Made by a program: the position numbers and the translations under genes | Assembly: GCA_023935145.1 (NCBI GenBank) | Contig: CM043702.1 | Span: 76,006,820 to 76,070,819 of the forward strand | Length of the DNA stretch: 64,000 nucleotides | Direction of reading: 5' to 3' | DNA from: Bretschneidera sinensis | Taxonomy: Eukaryota > Streptophyta > Magnoliopsida > Brassicales > Akaniaceae | The notes under the pieces: generated by a model | Databases searched by the model: none | What the model was told of the DNA's origin: nothing | The model's input: only the letters and a program-made list of their open reading frames with translations | Part shown: positions 43,200-54,262 of the stretch, one piece after another | Layout of the letters: the number at the start of each line of letters is the position of its first letter | Numbering within the stretch: the stretch's first letter is position 1

Positions 43200-44456
43200 T
43201 GATAAGTGCTTAAATATTCGTATTTAAGCCCCTTAATTTACATTTGTTAAGTTCCTAGTTGAGCTATTTCATGCTATTTTATTTCTTTTCTGCGTTTTCT
43301 GTGTTTTCCTAGGATATTGAAGAAAAGGAAGCATTATCTGGATTGGAAAACCAAAAACTGGAAGAACTGATAGATGCATAGTGCGATCGCGAGCACCAAC
43401 ACTCGTGCGCACATGAAGAAGGCTCGAGTGCAGCCTGCACTTGAGCGCACCAATATGTGATTGAGCGCACATGAGCAGTAAAACGGTAGAGCCTGTTTTG
43501 GAAAGTTTTTGGAAAGTTTTGTTTTACAAATTAGGGTTTCCAAATGTCTTTAAACCTTATAAATAGGCCTGTAAAACACAGAGACTGGATCTTCTTTTTA
43601 CTTTTGAGTTTTAGAGAAGAAGACTATCGAGACGAATTGAAAACTCTTCTCTCGGGTTTATTCTTGTCCCTTTATTTTTACTTTATGAAGATGTTCAACA
43701 TCGCAATCATGTGTAACTAACCCTTAGTAAGGGCTTGATTGAAGCCCTAATTATGTTTACACAATAATTTAGTATTGGCACCTTTGTGATATTTATGTTG
43801 TGATTCTTAACTTGATTAATGCCTATTTTTATTTAAATTCCTCATATGTGTTTGCCTGATCGACATATGCATGTGGTATGGATTAGTTAGTTGAATCAAT
43901 TTGGATGACTGAGTCCTAGGTTTAACAATAGTAACAAAAGAAATCCACGCCGGGTTCTTAGGTTAATCAACATGAGAAACCGAGAGTATACACCATGCTC
44001 TAGGTCTCATGTGGTTGTTGATTTCCATAGATTTTATGCTCTCTTAAGGAATAACTCAGTATACACCATACTGAATCCCTTAAGAGAGAAAAAAGTTAGA
44101 GTATACACCATGTCTAACTCATTGCTTAGGGAAATCAGTAGCTTAAGGAGTATACGCCATGCCCTTAGGTTGGCAAACATTAGGTATTCATGATGTGATT
44201 AAAGCATTGACATATTATTTTATTATGGTAGCATGATTAGTGATGGTTATCAAGTCCTTACGCTTTTATCATTATCGATTCAAACTCAATATTTATTTCT
44301 CTTGTTTTTATTGCGAATTTAATTCTAAATCAAAATTTACCAATCCCTGTGGAGATGATCTCGCATTTGCACACTATACTACTATTGACCTTGCACACTT
44401 GCAAGTAAAACTGTTCAATTATTTGCCTATTAATTTAGGTGGATTTTTGCACAACA
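43200..44456 (+). repeat. inner Athila-like 3' LTR
   Basis: 1257 bp, same length as the 5' LTR; TATA-like ATAAATAGGCC near 43560. Followed by GGACA (44457-44461). Confidence 0.93.
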
Positions 44457-44461
44457 GGACA
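44457..44461. repeat. target site duplication GGACA (right)
   Basis: Identical to 36149-36153. Confidence 0.9.
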
Positions 44462-45418
44462 CTTCACATGTTTCATCTTGATTTCACCACGAACATATTA
44501 GCACATGATCTGTGGGGTATGAAATGAACAACTAATGATGCTTGATTTCAAAATCTTGAGTTTGGTCAGATGCTTTATTAGATGAATGACCTTGGCATGA
44601 TTTGTTGGCAATGAATAATGGCATGATGAACAATGATGAATAATGACTTTTTAAAGTTGTTTGCTGAGTAACCGAGCCTCTTGCCACCAAGCACTAAGTG
44701 TTCGCATCAAAAGGTGAACGGTTTGGATTGGTTAATGACATGGGTAGTTTAGCTTTGTAGCCTTTTTGGCTCGAGTTAGTAAGTCTTAAAGGTACTTTAC
44801 ACCTAGTGCCCTAAAGCTATCTGGTTTGGGAGTCACTGGCCTAACACTCGATACATGGGTCAATTAGAAAGCTTAAGGGAGCTAACCATTGCACAGCTTA
44901 CATTTAAATTAAATAAATAAAAAAAGAGAAAGAAAGTCATCATATCTGCTATGATATTGCCTTGGTCATTTATTTGATGGAGATTCCACTGAATTTTGAG
45001 ATAATGATATATGCATATTAGGATTGAGTTGCAAGTCCAAGATTATATGATAATTCACTTTACACTAGTTGATCTTGTAAAGTCTCTGCTAACCAGTTGT
45101 GAGTGATTGGACTTTGAATTCTTTTAGACGTCATGAAAATGGAGTTTGTCAATTTAAGCTTGTTAATGAATGAAAAACATTGTTGATGTGATTCTGTATT
45201 CTTCTTGATAATATGATTGTGACATATATGTTTGTGGGTAGCATTTCTGTTAAACCCTCAAAAGACTTCACTCGTCCTCTAGGGATGCCTAGGGGTTTAA
45301 AAGGCTTATTGCATACACTAAATGCAATCGTACACCTCACGAAAGGCGGAAGTAGGTAGTTATTTTAATTTTTAGTTTTGTATTGCTAAGGGACTAGCAA
45401 TATGTAAGTTTAGGGGTA
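44462..45418 (+). other. outer Athila-like 3' noncoding region, right part
   Basis: Continues the outer element after the nested insertion. It parallels 42200-43199 of the inner element (TTTGGGAGTCACTGGCCTAACACTC, GCTAAGGGACTAGCAATAT-type text) and ends with the polypurine-like AAGTTTAGGGGTA. Confidence 0.75.
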
Positions 45419-46979
45419 TTATAAGCGCTGAATGTCACACATTCAAGCCCATTAATTTGCATATATTAATCCTTTAGCCTTGTTACAATTTGATCTTTTC
45501 TAGTGTTTTACATGCTTTCAGGTTTCACAAGATGAATGCAACAAAACCCATCATTTCTAGACTGTTAAAGATAAATTGAGCATTTTTATAAGTCATGTTG
45601 TCACTAGCAAAGGATGAAAATGAGCTTCACTAAATTGCCTATACAGATCAGTCATTTTTGCGGATTAAACTATATTGATTCAGGAAAAACCAGGAGATGA
45701 TCCATATATGCTTGGAAAGATCCAGATGTCTATTTTCTGGAGAATTTTATGGTTTATAAATATAATTTTTCTAAGGAGAAAGTTATAGCAGTTTTGGTAG
45801 ACGAAGGTCAGGCTGTGCGTGATTTCAACGTGGCAGACGTGAAGGAGCTATCAAATTCTGATTTTTTTGGGATTTGCACGGCTGGAAAAGTAAGTTGAAA
45901 GCCTAAATAAGTCTAGGGAAAAATAAAAAAAACAAAAATAGGCACACATTCAATTGCAAGGGTTTTGTTTAGGGTTCTATAAATATATGTTTAAGAGACC
46001 AAAAAGGAAACAGAGGTTTTCTTTACTATATTTTCTTCTACGGTGGCCGTCTTCATGCATGTGAGCTCTTGTTCTCTGAGGATTATCATCATAGAGGAGT
46101 AGTCTTTTTTTTTTTATCTATTTTTTTATTATGAGGATATTTTTCATTAGAATTATGTAACTAAATATTTTAGTTAGGGCTCGATTGAAGCCATAGCCAT
46201 ATCTTCTTAAGGATTTCGATTTACTTTGTTACAAATTATTTTTTGTGATGCTTAATTGATTAATTCCTGGTTTTATTTCATTCTTTATACGGTTTATGTG
46301 TTATGCTTGATCATCATATACATGTGTTGTATGGAGATTGTCATCTAGGTAAATTTAGATGACTGAGTCTTGTGCCTACACTAAGTGACGAAAGAACCAA
46401 TTATGGGTTCTTGGGATTAATCAACATGAAAAACTAGAATAGATACCATGTTCAAGGTTTCATGTGTTTGTTTATTTCCATTGTTTTATGCTTTCTTGAA
46501 GTGCAACTTAGTAGATACCTTGCTAAATACTTTGAGAATGGAAAGAGTTAAAGTAGACACCCATGCCTAACTTATTGCTTAGGGAAATCAATAACTTAAG
46601 GAGTAGATATCATGCCGTTAGGTTGGTAAACATTAAGCATCTAAATCTAGTTTGTATCATTGTGCAAGTCATTTGCTTTAAAGAAGATGATTAGTGGTGA
46701 ATATCGAAGCCTTAACTTATTTTCTCATTATTTCAATTCTAGTTTCAAAACTATTTTATGATTTTCTTTCACTAGTGCAATCTTTTCTGTTTATTCAAAT
46801 CTGTTATTTTTTGTTTCATTTAGATAGAAGTTTTAGGAAATTATATTTAAACACAATTAATCCAATCCTCGTTGGAATGATCTCGTATTTGCTAGCTATA
46901 CTATTTGTTTGATCTTGTGCACTTGTGAGTTAAAACATACATTTAGAAGCTTATTATTTAGGTTGATATTTGTATAACA
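45419..46979 (+). repeat. outer Athila-like 3' LTR (1561 bp)
   Basis: Starts TTATAAGCGCTGAATG (TG changed to TT) and ends TTTGTATAACA. Aligns in layout with the inner LTR: ATTCAAGCCC start, TCTATAAATATA TATA box at 45976, GATCTCGTATTTGC near the end. Its 5' partner is missing. Confidence 0.78.
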
Positions 46980-47148
46980 GTTATGCATGTTTGTTCTTGG
47001 ATATTTATCTACTGATTCATTATACAGTTAGAAAATGGAAATCTAAAATCACTAAATGACACGTGGTATGATTGATACGTAATCGGGGTGCATCTTAGAG
47101 TAAGTCAGTCTTAGGTATTTTTTTTAGTTAGTGGTGCATTTATGTTGG

Positions 47149-47152
<4 letters not shown>

Positions 47153-47204
<52 letters not shown>
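47153..47204. repeat. (TA)n microsatellite
   Basis: About 25 TA units in the unclassified repeat. Confidence 0.95.
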
Positions 47205-47208
<4 letters not shown>

Positions 47209-47516
47209 GGTTCACTCTCTATGTGTATCTTTTATTATTTACCTTGATATCTCTAAATATTTACAAGGAAGGTAAAAGAGAATTGTGCTTTGTCAACTCC
47301 ATGTTCTGCCTTCTGTGTCTTGAGGAACTACTACTAATGGACTTATTTTGTGTTTCAAACTATACAAAATGATGACAACTGAACCTTGTTTGCCATATAT
47401 CCTCTCTGTTTCATGGAATCTGATGCTCTAAAGTCTCGAAGTCGTGATAGATACTTATGGTATAGCTAGGGTCTTTAAAATATGAGTGCTTACATGTATG
47501 ATAGATTATATTTGCT

Positions 47517-48052
47517 TTGCATCAAATATTGTATGCGTATTGATTATCAAAGCATGATAAGCATTCTTTAGCATTATGATGTGCATTATGTCAGTTCACT
47601 ATCGGGATCAACAATGATGACTCTCATGCGTATTTTCTTTTTTCTTTTGTACGTTATGTTGATTGTTTAAATGTGTGGTGAAGATGAGTATGTCTGCCTC
47701 TGTTGCTTTCGTTTCCTCATCTTATGATTATTCCTTGGCGTGCTAACTAGCATAGAAGGGTCCTTTGGAAACTTCCCTTTGCATCAAATATTGTTTGCGT
47801 ATTGATTGTCAAAGCATGGTAAGCATTCATTAAAGTTGTGATGTGCATTGTGTCAGTTCACTTTCGGGATCAACAATGACGACCTTCATGCAAATTTTTG
47901 CTTTTTCTTTGTATATTATGTCAGTTGTTTAAATGTGTGGTGAGTATGAGTCTGTCCGCCTTTATTGCTTTAGTTGCCTCATTTTGTGATTATTCTTCTG
48001 GGATGGAAATGGAAGTTTTACAAGGTCTCTTCTATGCTAGTTAGCACACCAA
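47517..48052 (+). repeat. 261-bp direct duplication with 44-bp inverted repeats
   Basis: TTTGCATCAAATATTGT begins copies at 47517 and 47778. The second copy is bracketed by CCTTGGCGTGCTAACTAGC... (47741) and its inverted form ...GCTAGTTAGCACACCAAGG (to 48050). Confidence 0.75.
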
Positions 48053-48576
48053 GGAACAACCTTGTCATGATTGCTTAGATGTTAGCATTTAGAGTTAGTA
48101 GTCAAATTCATAGTTTATCCCTAGTTAAAGTTAGGGTCATTAATGTTCTTGGTAGGTTTGATGTCTTAAAGCTCACTTGGCTTGAATATTTGGTGACACT
48201 AGCTTTATTTGTGTTGATTACAATTTATTTAATTTTTGTCCCATTTGTTTGTTATGCATATTTATTCTTGGATGCTTATCTATTGATTCAATGATACATA
48301 AAAATCTAAAATCATTAAATGGCATGTGGTATAACTGATATGTAACTGTGGTGCATCTTAGTGTCAGTCAGTCATAGGTATTTTTTTAGTTTGTGGTGCC
48401 TTTCCATTGGTGAATATATATTTTTAGGGTTGACTCTCTTTATGTATCTTCAGCCAAAGTATGTCATTGTAGGCAAATCCATAGTATGCGTTATAATACG
48501 AATTCGAATTGGTGATTTGATGATATAGTTTATGTGTGAAAATCTTCTGTGTAAGCTATTGTGAAAATTCGATGAT

Positions 48577-49041
48577 CATGTGGGCTCTATCAAGAATCAG
48601 ACAATACACATCTTGATTGATGGAGGTAGTACTCATAATTTCATTCAAGAAATGATAGGTCAGTTTCTTGAATTGCCAATTACTCCATCATCCCATTTTA
48701 AGGTTCAAATAGGAAATGACGAATACTTAACTTACATTGGAGTATGTGAGCACATCTCAGTCTCCATTCAAGGCTATGTCTGCACAACAAATTTCTTTGT
48801 GATCTCACTCCAAGGTGCAGACCTCATCTTAAGAGTACAATGGCTTCAAGAGTTGGGATCTATCACAATAGATTACAATACTTTTACTATGGGCTTTTTC
48901 TGGAAAGGCAATAGTTTGCATCTGCAAAGAGATCAAAAGGTAACAACTGAACACATATCTTGTAGCTCTTTTACCAAACTGTCCAAGCATGATAGGCTAC
49001 AATCTTGTTTCCATTTAATGTCTATGACTGTGGAAAACTAA
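48577..49041 (+). pseudogene. Reina-like protease
   Basis: Open frame with the active site HILIDGGSTHNFI (D-G-G-S in place of D-S-G-S), HISVSIQGYVCTTNF and GADLILRVQWLQELG (active relatives have LGVQWL). Cleaves the polyprotein in active elements. Stop at 49041. Confidence 0.82.
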
Positions 49042-49044
49042 GTA

Positions 49045-51540
49045 GTGGAACTATTGAATTCTAATCACCGCTTAGAATATCCTGAGATATCAACTTTACT
49101 TCAAGAATTCAATATTGTTTTTACGATTCCATCTACACTAACACCACCAAGAACTACTAACCACATAATCATATTAGAGCCACATGCAAAACCTGTCAAT
49201 GTGAGGCCATATAGATACCCTAACTATCAAAAAGCTAAGATAGAAAAGCTATCAGTAGTATGCTTGAAGAGGGTATACTTCAATCTAGTAATAGTCCCTA
49301 CAGTTCACTTGTTTTGCTGGTCAAGAAGAAAGATGGGAGTTATAGGTTCTGTGTGGATTATAAAGCCTTGAATGCTTTGACAATAAAGGATAAATTTCCT
49401 ATACCTACTATTGATGAGTGAAATGGATGAGCTATATGGTGTTATACTATTCTCCAAGTTGGATACCATCAAATTAGAATGAGAGAAGAAGACATTGCTA
49501 AGACTGCCTTCAAGACTCACCAAGGTTACTATGAGTTCTTAGAAATGCCATTTAGGTTGACAAATTCCCTTGCTACATTCCATACCATAATGAATTAGAT
49601 CCTTACACCTTTTTTAAGAATATTTGTCATCATATTCTTTGATGATATTCTGGTTTACAAAAAATGCATAGAAGATCATGTAACCCATTTGAGACTAGTC
49701 CTACAATATCTCTAGCAGTGTACTATTTATGCTAAATTGAGCAACTATCATTTTGCCAAGCACTCAATAGAATACTTGGGCCGCATCAATAGTGCACAAG
49801 GAATTAAACCTCATCAATCAAATATCCAAGCAGTGATTAAATGGCCTGAACCTACTTTTGTTAAGTAGTTGAGAGGATTCATGGGGTTAACAAGCTACTA
49901 TTCAAGATTTGTAAAGGGATATGCAAGTCTTGCTAGTCCCTTAACTGATCTACTAAAGAAATATTTCTTTCAGTGGGCACCCAAGAAGCATTCTTAGTGT
50001 TGAAACAAGCCAGGACAATTAATCTTATTCTCATAGGAGCAATTCTCCTACATCCCCCCTCATTCTATTGCCTTTTTCAGTAAGAAAATGGGTCTAAGAA
50101 TGCAATCATAATCTGCCTACATTAGAGAATTGTATGTCATTACTATAGTTGTGAAGAAATAGAGACAGTATCTCATGAGTTCCAAATTCTTAATCAAAAC
50201 TGACCACAGAAGCCTTAATTACTTGATGGACCAGACCATTCAAACTCTTGAGCAGCAAGATTACCTCACTAAATTGTTAGGATTATCATATGAAATCTTA
50301 TACAATCCAGGAAGAAACAACACAGTGGCAGATCCTCTATCAAGGCTGTCAAATGACAAAGAGATAGCAACATGTTTAACATTCTCAGTGTCTATTTTTA
50401 AATTCCTGGATGATCTCAAGAAAGAGCATCAAGAAGAAACTAGCATACTTACATTACAACAAGGCTATACCAAGGAACCTCAGCAGCATAAAGACTAGAC
50501 TGTAAGAGATGCTACACTCTACTACCAAGGGAAATTCTTTGTGGGAAAAAATTTTAGCTTGAAAAACCTGTTCATTACTAAATGCCATGCCACTCCAACA
50601 AGTGGTCATGTTGGCATTTTGAGGACTTATGTCAGATTATATGCTAGCGTCCATTAGAAGGGTATGAAAAGGATGTTACCAAGTTTGTCTCTCAATACAC
50701 CACATGTCAGCAAGTGAAGAAACTCAATATCAAACCTTATGGCTTGATACAACCTTTGCCAGTTCCAGAGCAGATTTGGGAGGATATCTCAATGGACTTC
50801 ATCACTCATCTACCAACCTCTCATGGTTTTACAACTATATATGTGGTAGTAGATAGGCTCAACAAGTTTGCACACTTTGCTCCTTTCAGTCCTAACTTTA
50901 CAGCAAGCAAAGTTGCCACAATATTCATGAACATTGTATACAAACTCCATGGCATCCCAAAGTCTATAGTCAATGATAGAGATCTTTTATTCACCAATCA
51001 ATTTCGGAGAGAACTCTTTAAGTTATAAGGCATTTAATTGAGGATGAGTACTTCTTATAACCCTTAAACTAATGGACAAACAGAGTTGTCAACAGATGTT
51101 TGGAACACTTTTTGAAATCCTTTGTTGCAGATCAACCACGACTATGGTCCACTTACTTAGCTTGTGTTGAATTTCAGTACAACACCAGCTTTCATTCTTC
51201 ATTGGGAATGACCCCATTTTAGATTGTTTATGGAAGAATCTTACCAACCATACCTACTTATAATAGAGGTACTTCTCCTATTGAAGCTATTGAGCAAACC
51301 TTAAGTTTTAGAGAAGACATTCTACAACAAGTCAAGGATCACTTGCTTAAATCTCAACAAAAAATGAAGCAGCAAGCTGACCAATAAAGAACTGATATCT
51401 AGTTTCAAGTTAGTGACTTAGTCTTCCTCAAGTTACAACCATATAGACAATTGTCAGCAGCAGAAAAAGTTTCTCAGAAACTAAGCAAAAGATACTTTTA
51501 CCCCTTTACCATTCTAGAAATAAGCTAACCGCTAGAACAA
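49045..51540 (+). pseudogene. Reina-like RT, RNase H and integrase remnants
   Basis: RT: TPPRTTNHIIILEPHAKPVN, then [18 protein letters not shown] in shifted frames, the catalytic box as FFDDILVY (about 49637), [13 protein letters not shown]. RNase H: FLIKTDHRSLNYLMDQ and NTVADPLSRLS (50175-50498). Integrase: IWEDISMDFITHLPTSHGF and VNDRDLLFTNQF (50714-51028), TNGQTELS-like text near 51070, then FQYNTSFHSSLGMTPF. Many stops and shifts. Confidence 0.82.
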
Positions 51541-51559
51541 GAGAAGTAGTAAAAGAAGT

Positions 51560-51813
51560 TGTTACAAGCTTATCTGGAAGTTAGTTAAGGAAGTTAGTTA
51601 GTTAGCTTCTTGATTTTCTATAATGCACCCTACTTGTATTGTTTTGTGCACACTTGTAGAGAGCTTTTTATAGCTCTAGATTGTAGGATTGAAGGCATGA
51701 AATCAGTAAACACATTAGGAGTTTATCTTGTGCTCGAAACAAGATCATCTTCTTTTTTATTTTCTATCCTGAACCCTCATATTATCACCAAGATACTCAT
51801 TGTACACCTAACA
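51560..51813 (+). repeat. Reina-like 3' LTR (254 bp)
   Basis: TGTTACAAGCTTATCTGG to CACCTAACA, directly after the polypurine tract. Short LTR length fits this lineage. A target duplication cannot be checked because the left LTR is missing. Confidence 0.7.
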
Positions 51814-54257
51814 CCTACATCATAAATATTGTAGGTTTTTTCTCCCTTCGGTTTTGTCGATCCAATTATTTTTTGAGGAATGACTTATTCTGAGTTCTAA
51901 TTGCGATTAAATTACATGCTTGCAAACATGAGTATGGCTAAATATTTGAATTTGTGGTGGTATCTCTTTGATTATGAGTTTCCTAGATTTGAAAACAAAA
52001 TGAGGGATTAATTTCTAAAATATGTTAATGGGTTTGAATTTGAGTAGTCATGTGTGTATTTTAAGAGTTATGCTTCTATTTGGGGTTGATTCTCTATGTG
52101 TATCTTTAAAAAAAGTATGTCATTGTAGGCAAATCCATTATATGTGTTATAAAATAAATTCAACTTGATGATTTGATGATATCATTTTTATGCTAAAATC
52201 TTATGTGCAAGCTACTGTGAAAATTCAATGCTTATATGAGTTCTTAGATATTTTGTTTTTAGGCTTTAATATGATTCTTGTTATCTGCCTTGATATCTCT
52301 AATCTTTGAAAGGAAAAAAAAAAAAAGAATTGTGCTTTGTAAAGACCACGTCGTGCCTAATGTGTCTTCACAAACTACTACTACTAGACTTATCCTCTAT
52401 TTCATATTGTACTAAATGATAACTGTTGAACCTTGTTTGACATATATCCTCTCTGTTTTATGGAATCTGCTGCTCTAAAATCCAGAAGTCATGTTAGATA
52501 CTTATGGTACAGTTGGGTTTTTTCAAATATGAGTGCTTGCATGAATGATAGATAATATTTTTTGCATTAAATATTTTTTGCATATTGATTGTAAAGGCGT
52601 AATAAGCATTGTGATGTGCATTATGCCAGTTCACTTTCAGGATCAACAATGATGACCCTCATGCATATTTTCTTTTTTCCTTTGTATATTATGTATGTTG
52701 TTTAAATGTGTGGTGAGTATGAGTCTGTCCGACTCTATTGCTTTCGTTGCCTTATCTTGTGATTTTTCCCTTGGAAAGGAAATGAAGTTTCCTAAATACT
52801 CCTTTATGTTAGTTCGCACAACAAGGAAAAATCTAATTATGTTTGCTTAGATGTTAGCATTTAGAGTTAGTAGTCAAATTCTGAGTTGATAAATGGTTAA
52901 GGTTAGGGTCATTAATGTTCTTGGCTGATCTTACATTTTAAAGCTCCATTGGTATGGCCTGTGGTATTTTTGTGACACTAGCTTTATTTTTTTTTTATTA
53001 CAATTTTTTTTTTATCTTTTTGTTTGTAATGCATATAATTTTCTGGATGTTTATCCATTGTTTCATTGATACATTTAAAAAGTGGAAATCTAAAATCACT
53101 ACATGGCATGTGGTATGATCGATATTTAAGCGATGTGTATCTTGAAATCAGTTAGTCTTAGGTATTTTTTTAGTCAATGGTGCCTTTCCATTGGTTTTCT
53201 GAAGAAAAAATATTTTCGAATTCTAGTTGTAATTGAATTCCATGCTAATTAACATTGTATTTTTTTGTCCATTTGGTGGTGCCTTTCTGTTGGTTTTTTA
53301 AAGGAAAGACATTCTAAATTCTAATTTTAATTGAATTCCATGCTGGCAAAGATTGTATGATTTTGTCTCGTCCATTGGTAATCTGAAGAGAAGACTAATT
53401 CTGAATTTTAGTTGTAATTGAATTCCATGCTGACAAACATTGTATTTTTTAGTCCCTTCAGTGGCACATTTCCATTGGTTTTCTGAAGGAAAGACATTAT
53501 GAATTCTAATGGCAATTGAATATCATGCTTGGAAATATTGTATTTTTGTGTCCCTTCGGTGGTGCTTGTCCGTTGTTTTTCTAAAGAAATACTTGTTCTA
53601 AATTCTAATTCTAATCGAATTTCATGTTGGAAAAAAAATATCCCTTCTGTGGTGCATGTCCCTTGATTTTCTTTAAAAAAGACTTATCCCAAATACAAAT
53701 TTTAATTGAATTCCATGTTGGTAAACATTGTAGTTTTTATCTCTTCATTAGTGCCTATTCATTGGTGTTTTGAACAACCACCTTATTTGGAGCTCTAATT
53801 CTATTTGAGTTCATAGTAGAAAACATTGAATTTTTTTTTTTAGTTTTTTCAGTGGTTCCTTTCCATTAGTTTTTTTTTTTGGTTGAAGAAAAGACTTATT
53901 CAAAATTCTAATTCAAATTGAATTACATGCTAGCAAATATTGTAGTTTTTTGTCCCTTCCATGCTTTCTATCCAAACCTTTTTTTAGGAGACTTATTATG
54001 AGTTCTGATTGCGACTGAATTCCATGCTTGCAAACATTAGTGTGAGTGAGTATTTGAATATGTGGTGGTATATCTCTGATTATCAGTTTCCTCAATTTGA
54101 AAATACGTTCAGGGTTTAATTTCTAAAACATGTCAATTGGTTTGAATTCGAGTAGCCGTGTGTGTATTTTAAGAGCCGTGCTTCTATATTTTGGGGATTG
54201 ACTCTCTATCTGTATCTTCAAATAAAGTATGTCATTGTAGGCAAATCCACTGCATGT
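51814..54257 (+). repeat. unclassified tandem repeat family, block 2
   Basis: Further units of the family described at 46980. Unit joints marked by CTCTATGTGTATC occur at about 52095 and 54200. Contains the 97-bp array at 53190-54040. No genes. Confidence 0.7.
53190..54040 (+). repeat. ~97-bp tandem array inside the unclassified repeat
   Basis: The phrase TTGAATTCCATGCT recurs at about 53233, 53331, 53417, 53516, 53615, 53706, 53805, 53918 and 54015, i.e. nine diverged units about 86-113 bp long. Each has GGTTTTCTGAAG, AAAGACTTATTC and TGTCCCTTC at similar places. One stray unit lies near 51900. Confidence 0.85.
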
Positions 54258-54262
54258 GTTAT
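54258..54262. repeat. target site duplication GTTAT (left)
   Basis: GTTAT before the Tekay-like 5' LTR; identical to 63151-63155. Confidence 0.88.

Larger units (their letters stand above)
36154..44456 (+). mobile_element. inner Athila-like Gypsy element, complete ends, internally deleted
   Basis: Two LTRs of exactly 1257 bp (36154-37410, 43200-44456), both TGATAAGTGC...CACAACA, and a perfect GGACA duplication. Primer region AGTTTTTGGTGTCGTTGCG follows the 5' LTR; polypurine AGTTTGGGGGTG precedes the 3' LTR. Inside are gag, protease and a 3' plant-transposon-type ORF. RT, RNase H and most of integrase are absent. By eye the LTRs differ at roughly 80-90 positions, mainly transitions, with no net length change. 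Inserted in the 3' region of a related element. Confidence 0.93.
34016..46979 (+). mobile_element. outer Athila-like Gypsy element, 5'-truncated
   Basis: Consists of 34016-36148 and 44462-46979, interrupted by a related element (36154-44456). Holds RNase H and integrase remnants, a 3' noncoding region with AAGTTTAGGGGTGT motifs, and one 3' LTR (45419-46979). The 5' LTR, gag, protease and RT are absent. The junction at 34015 joins it directly to a truncated Copia element. Confidence 0.82.
46980..48572 (+). repeat. unclassified tandem repeat family, block 1
   Basis: Phrases in fixed order recur here, at 51814-54262 and at 63156-63486: CACTCTCTATGTGTATC, GTCATTGTAGGCAAATCCA, GAATTGTGCTTTGT, CCTCTCTGTTTCATGGAATC, TCACTTTCGGGATCAACAATG, GATGTTAGCATTTAGAGTTAG, GGAAATCTAAAATCACTAAA. 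Unit length 1.2-2.1 kb depending on internal deletions. It includes a (TA)n run at 47153-47203. No protein-coding content or known element family recognised. Confidence 0.75.
48573..51813 (+). mobile_element. 5'-truncated Gypsy (Reina-like chromovirus) element
   Basis: Protease, RT, RNase H and integrase remnants on the plus strand, then a polypurine tract GAGAAGTAGTAAAAGAAG (51541) and a short 3' LTR. The left end starts inside the protease with no LTR. The flanking unclassified repeat text shows the left break at about 48572. Confidence 0.8.
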
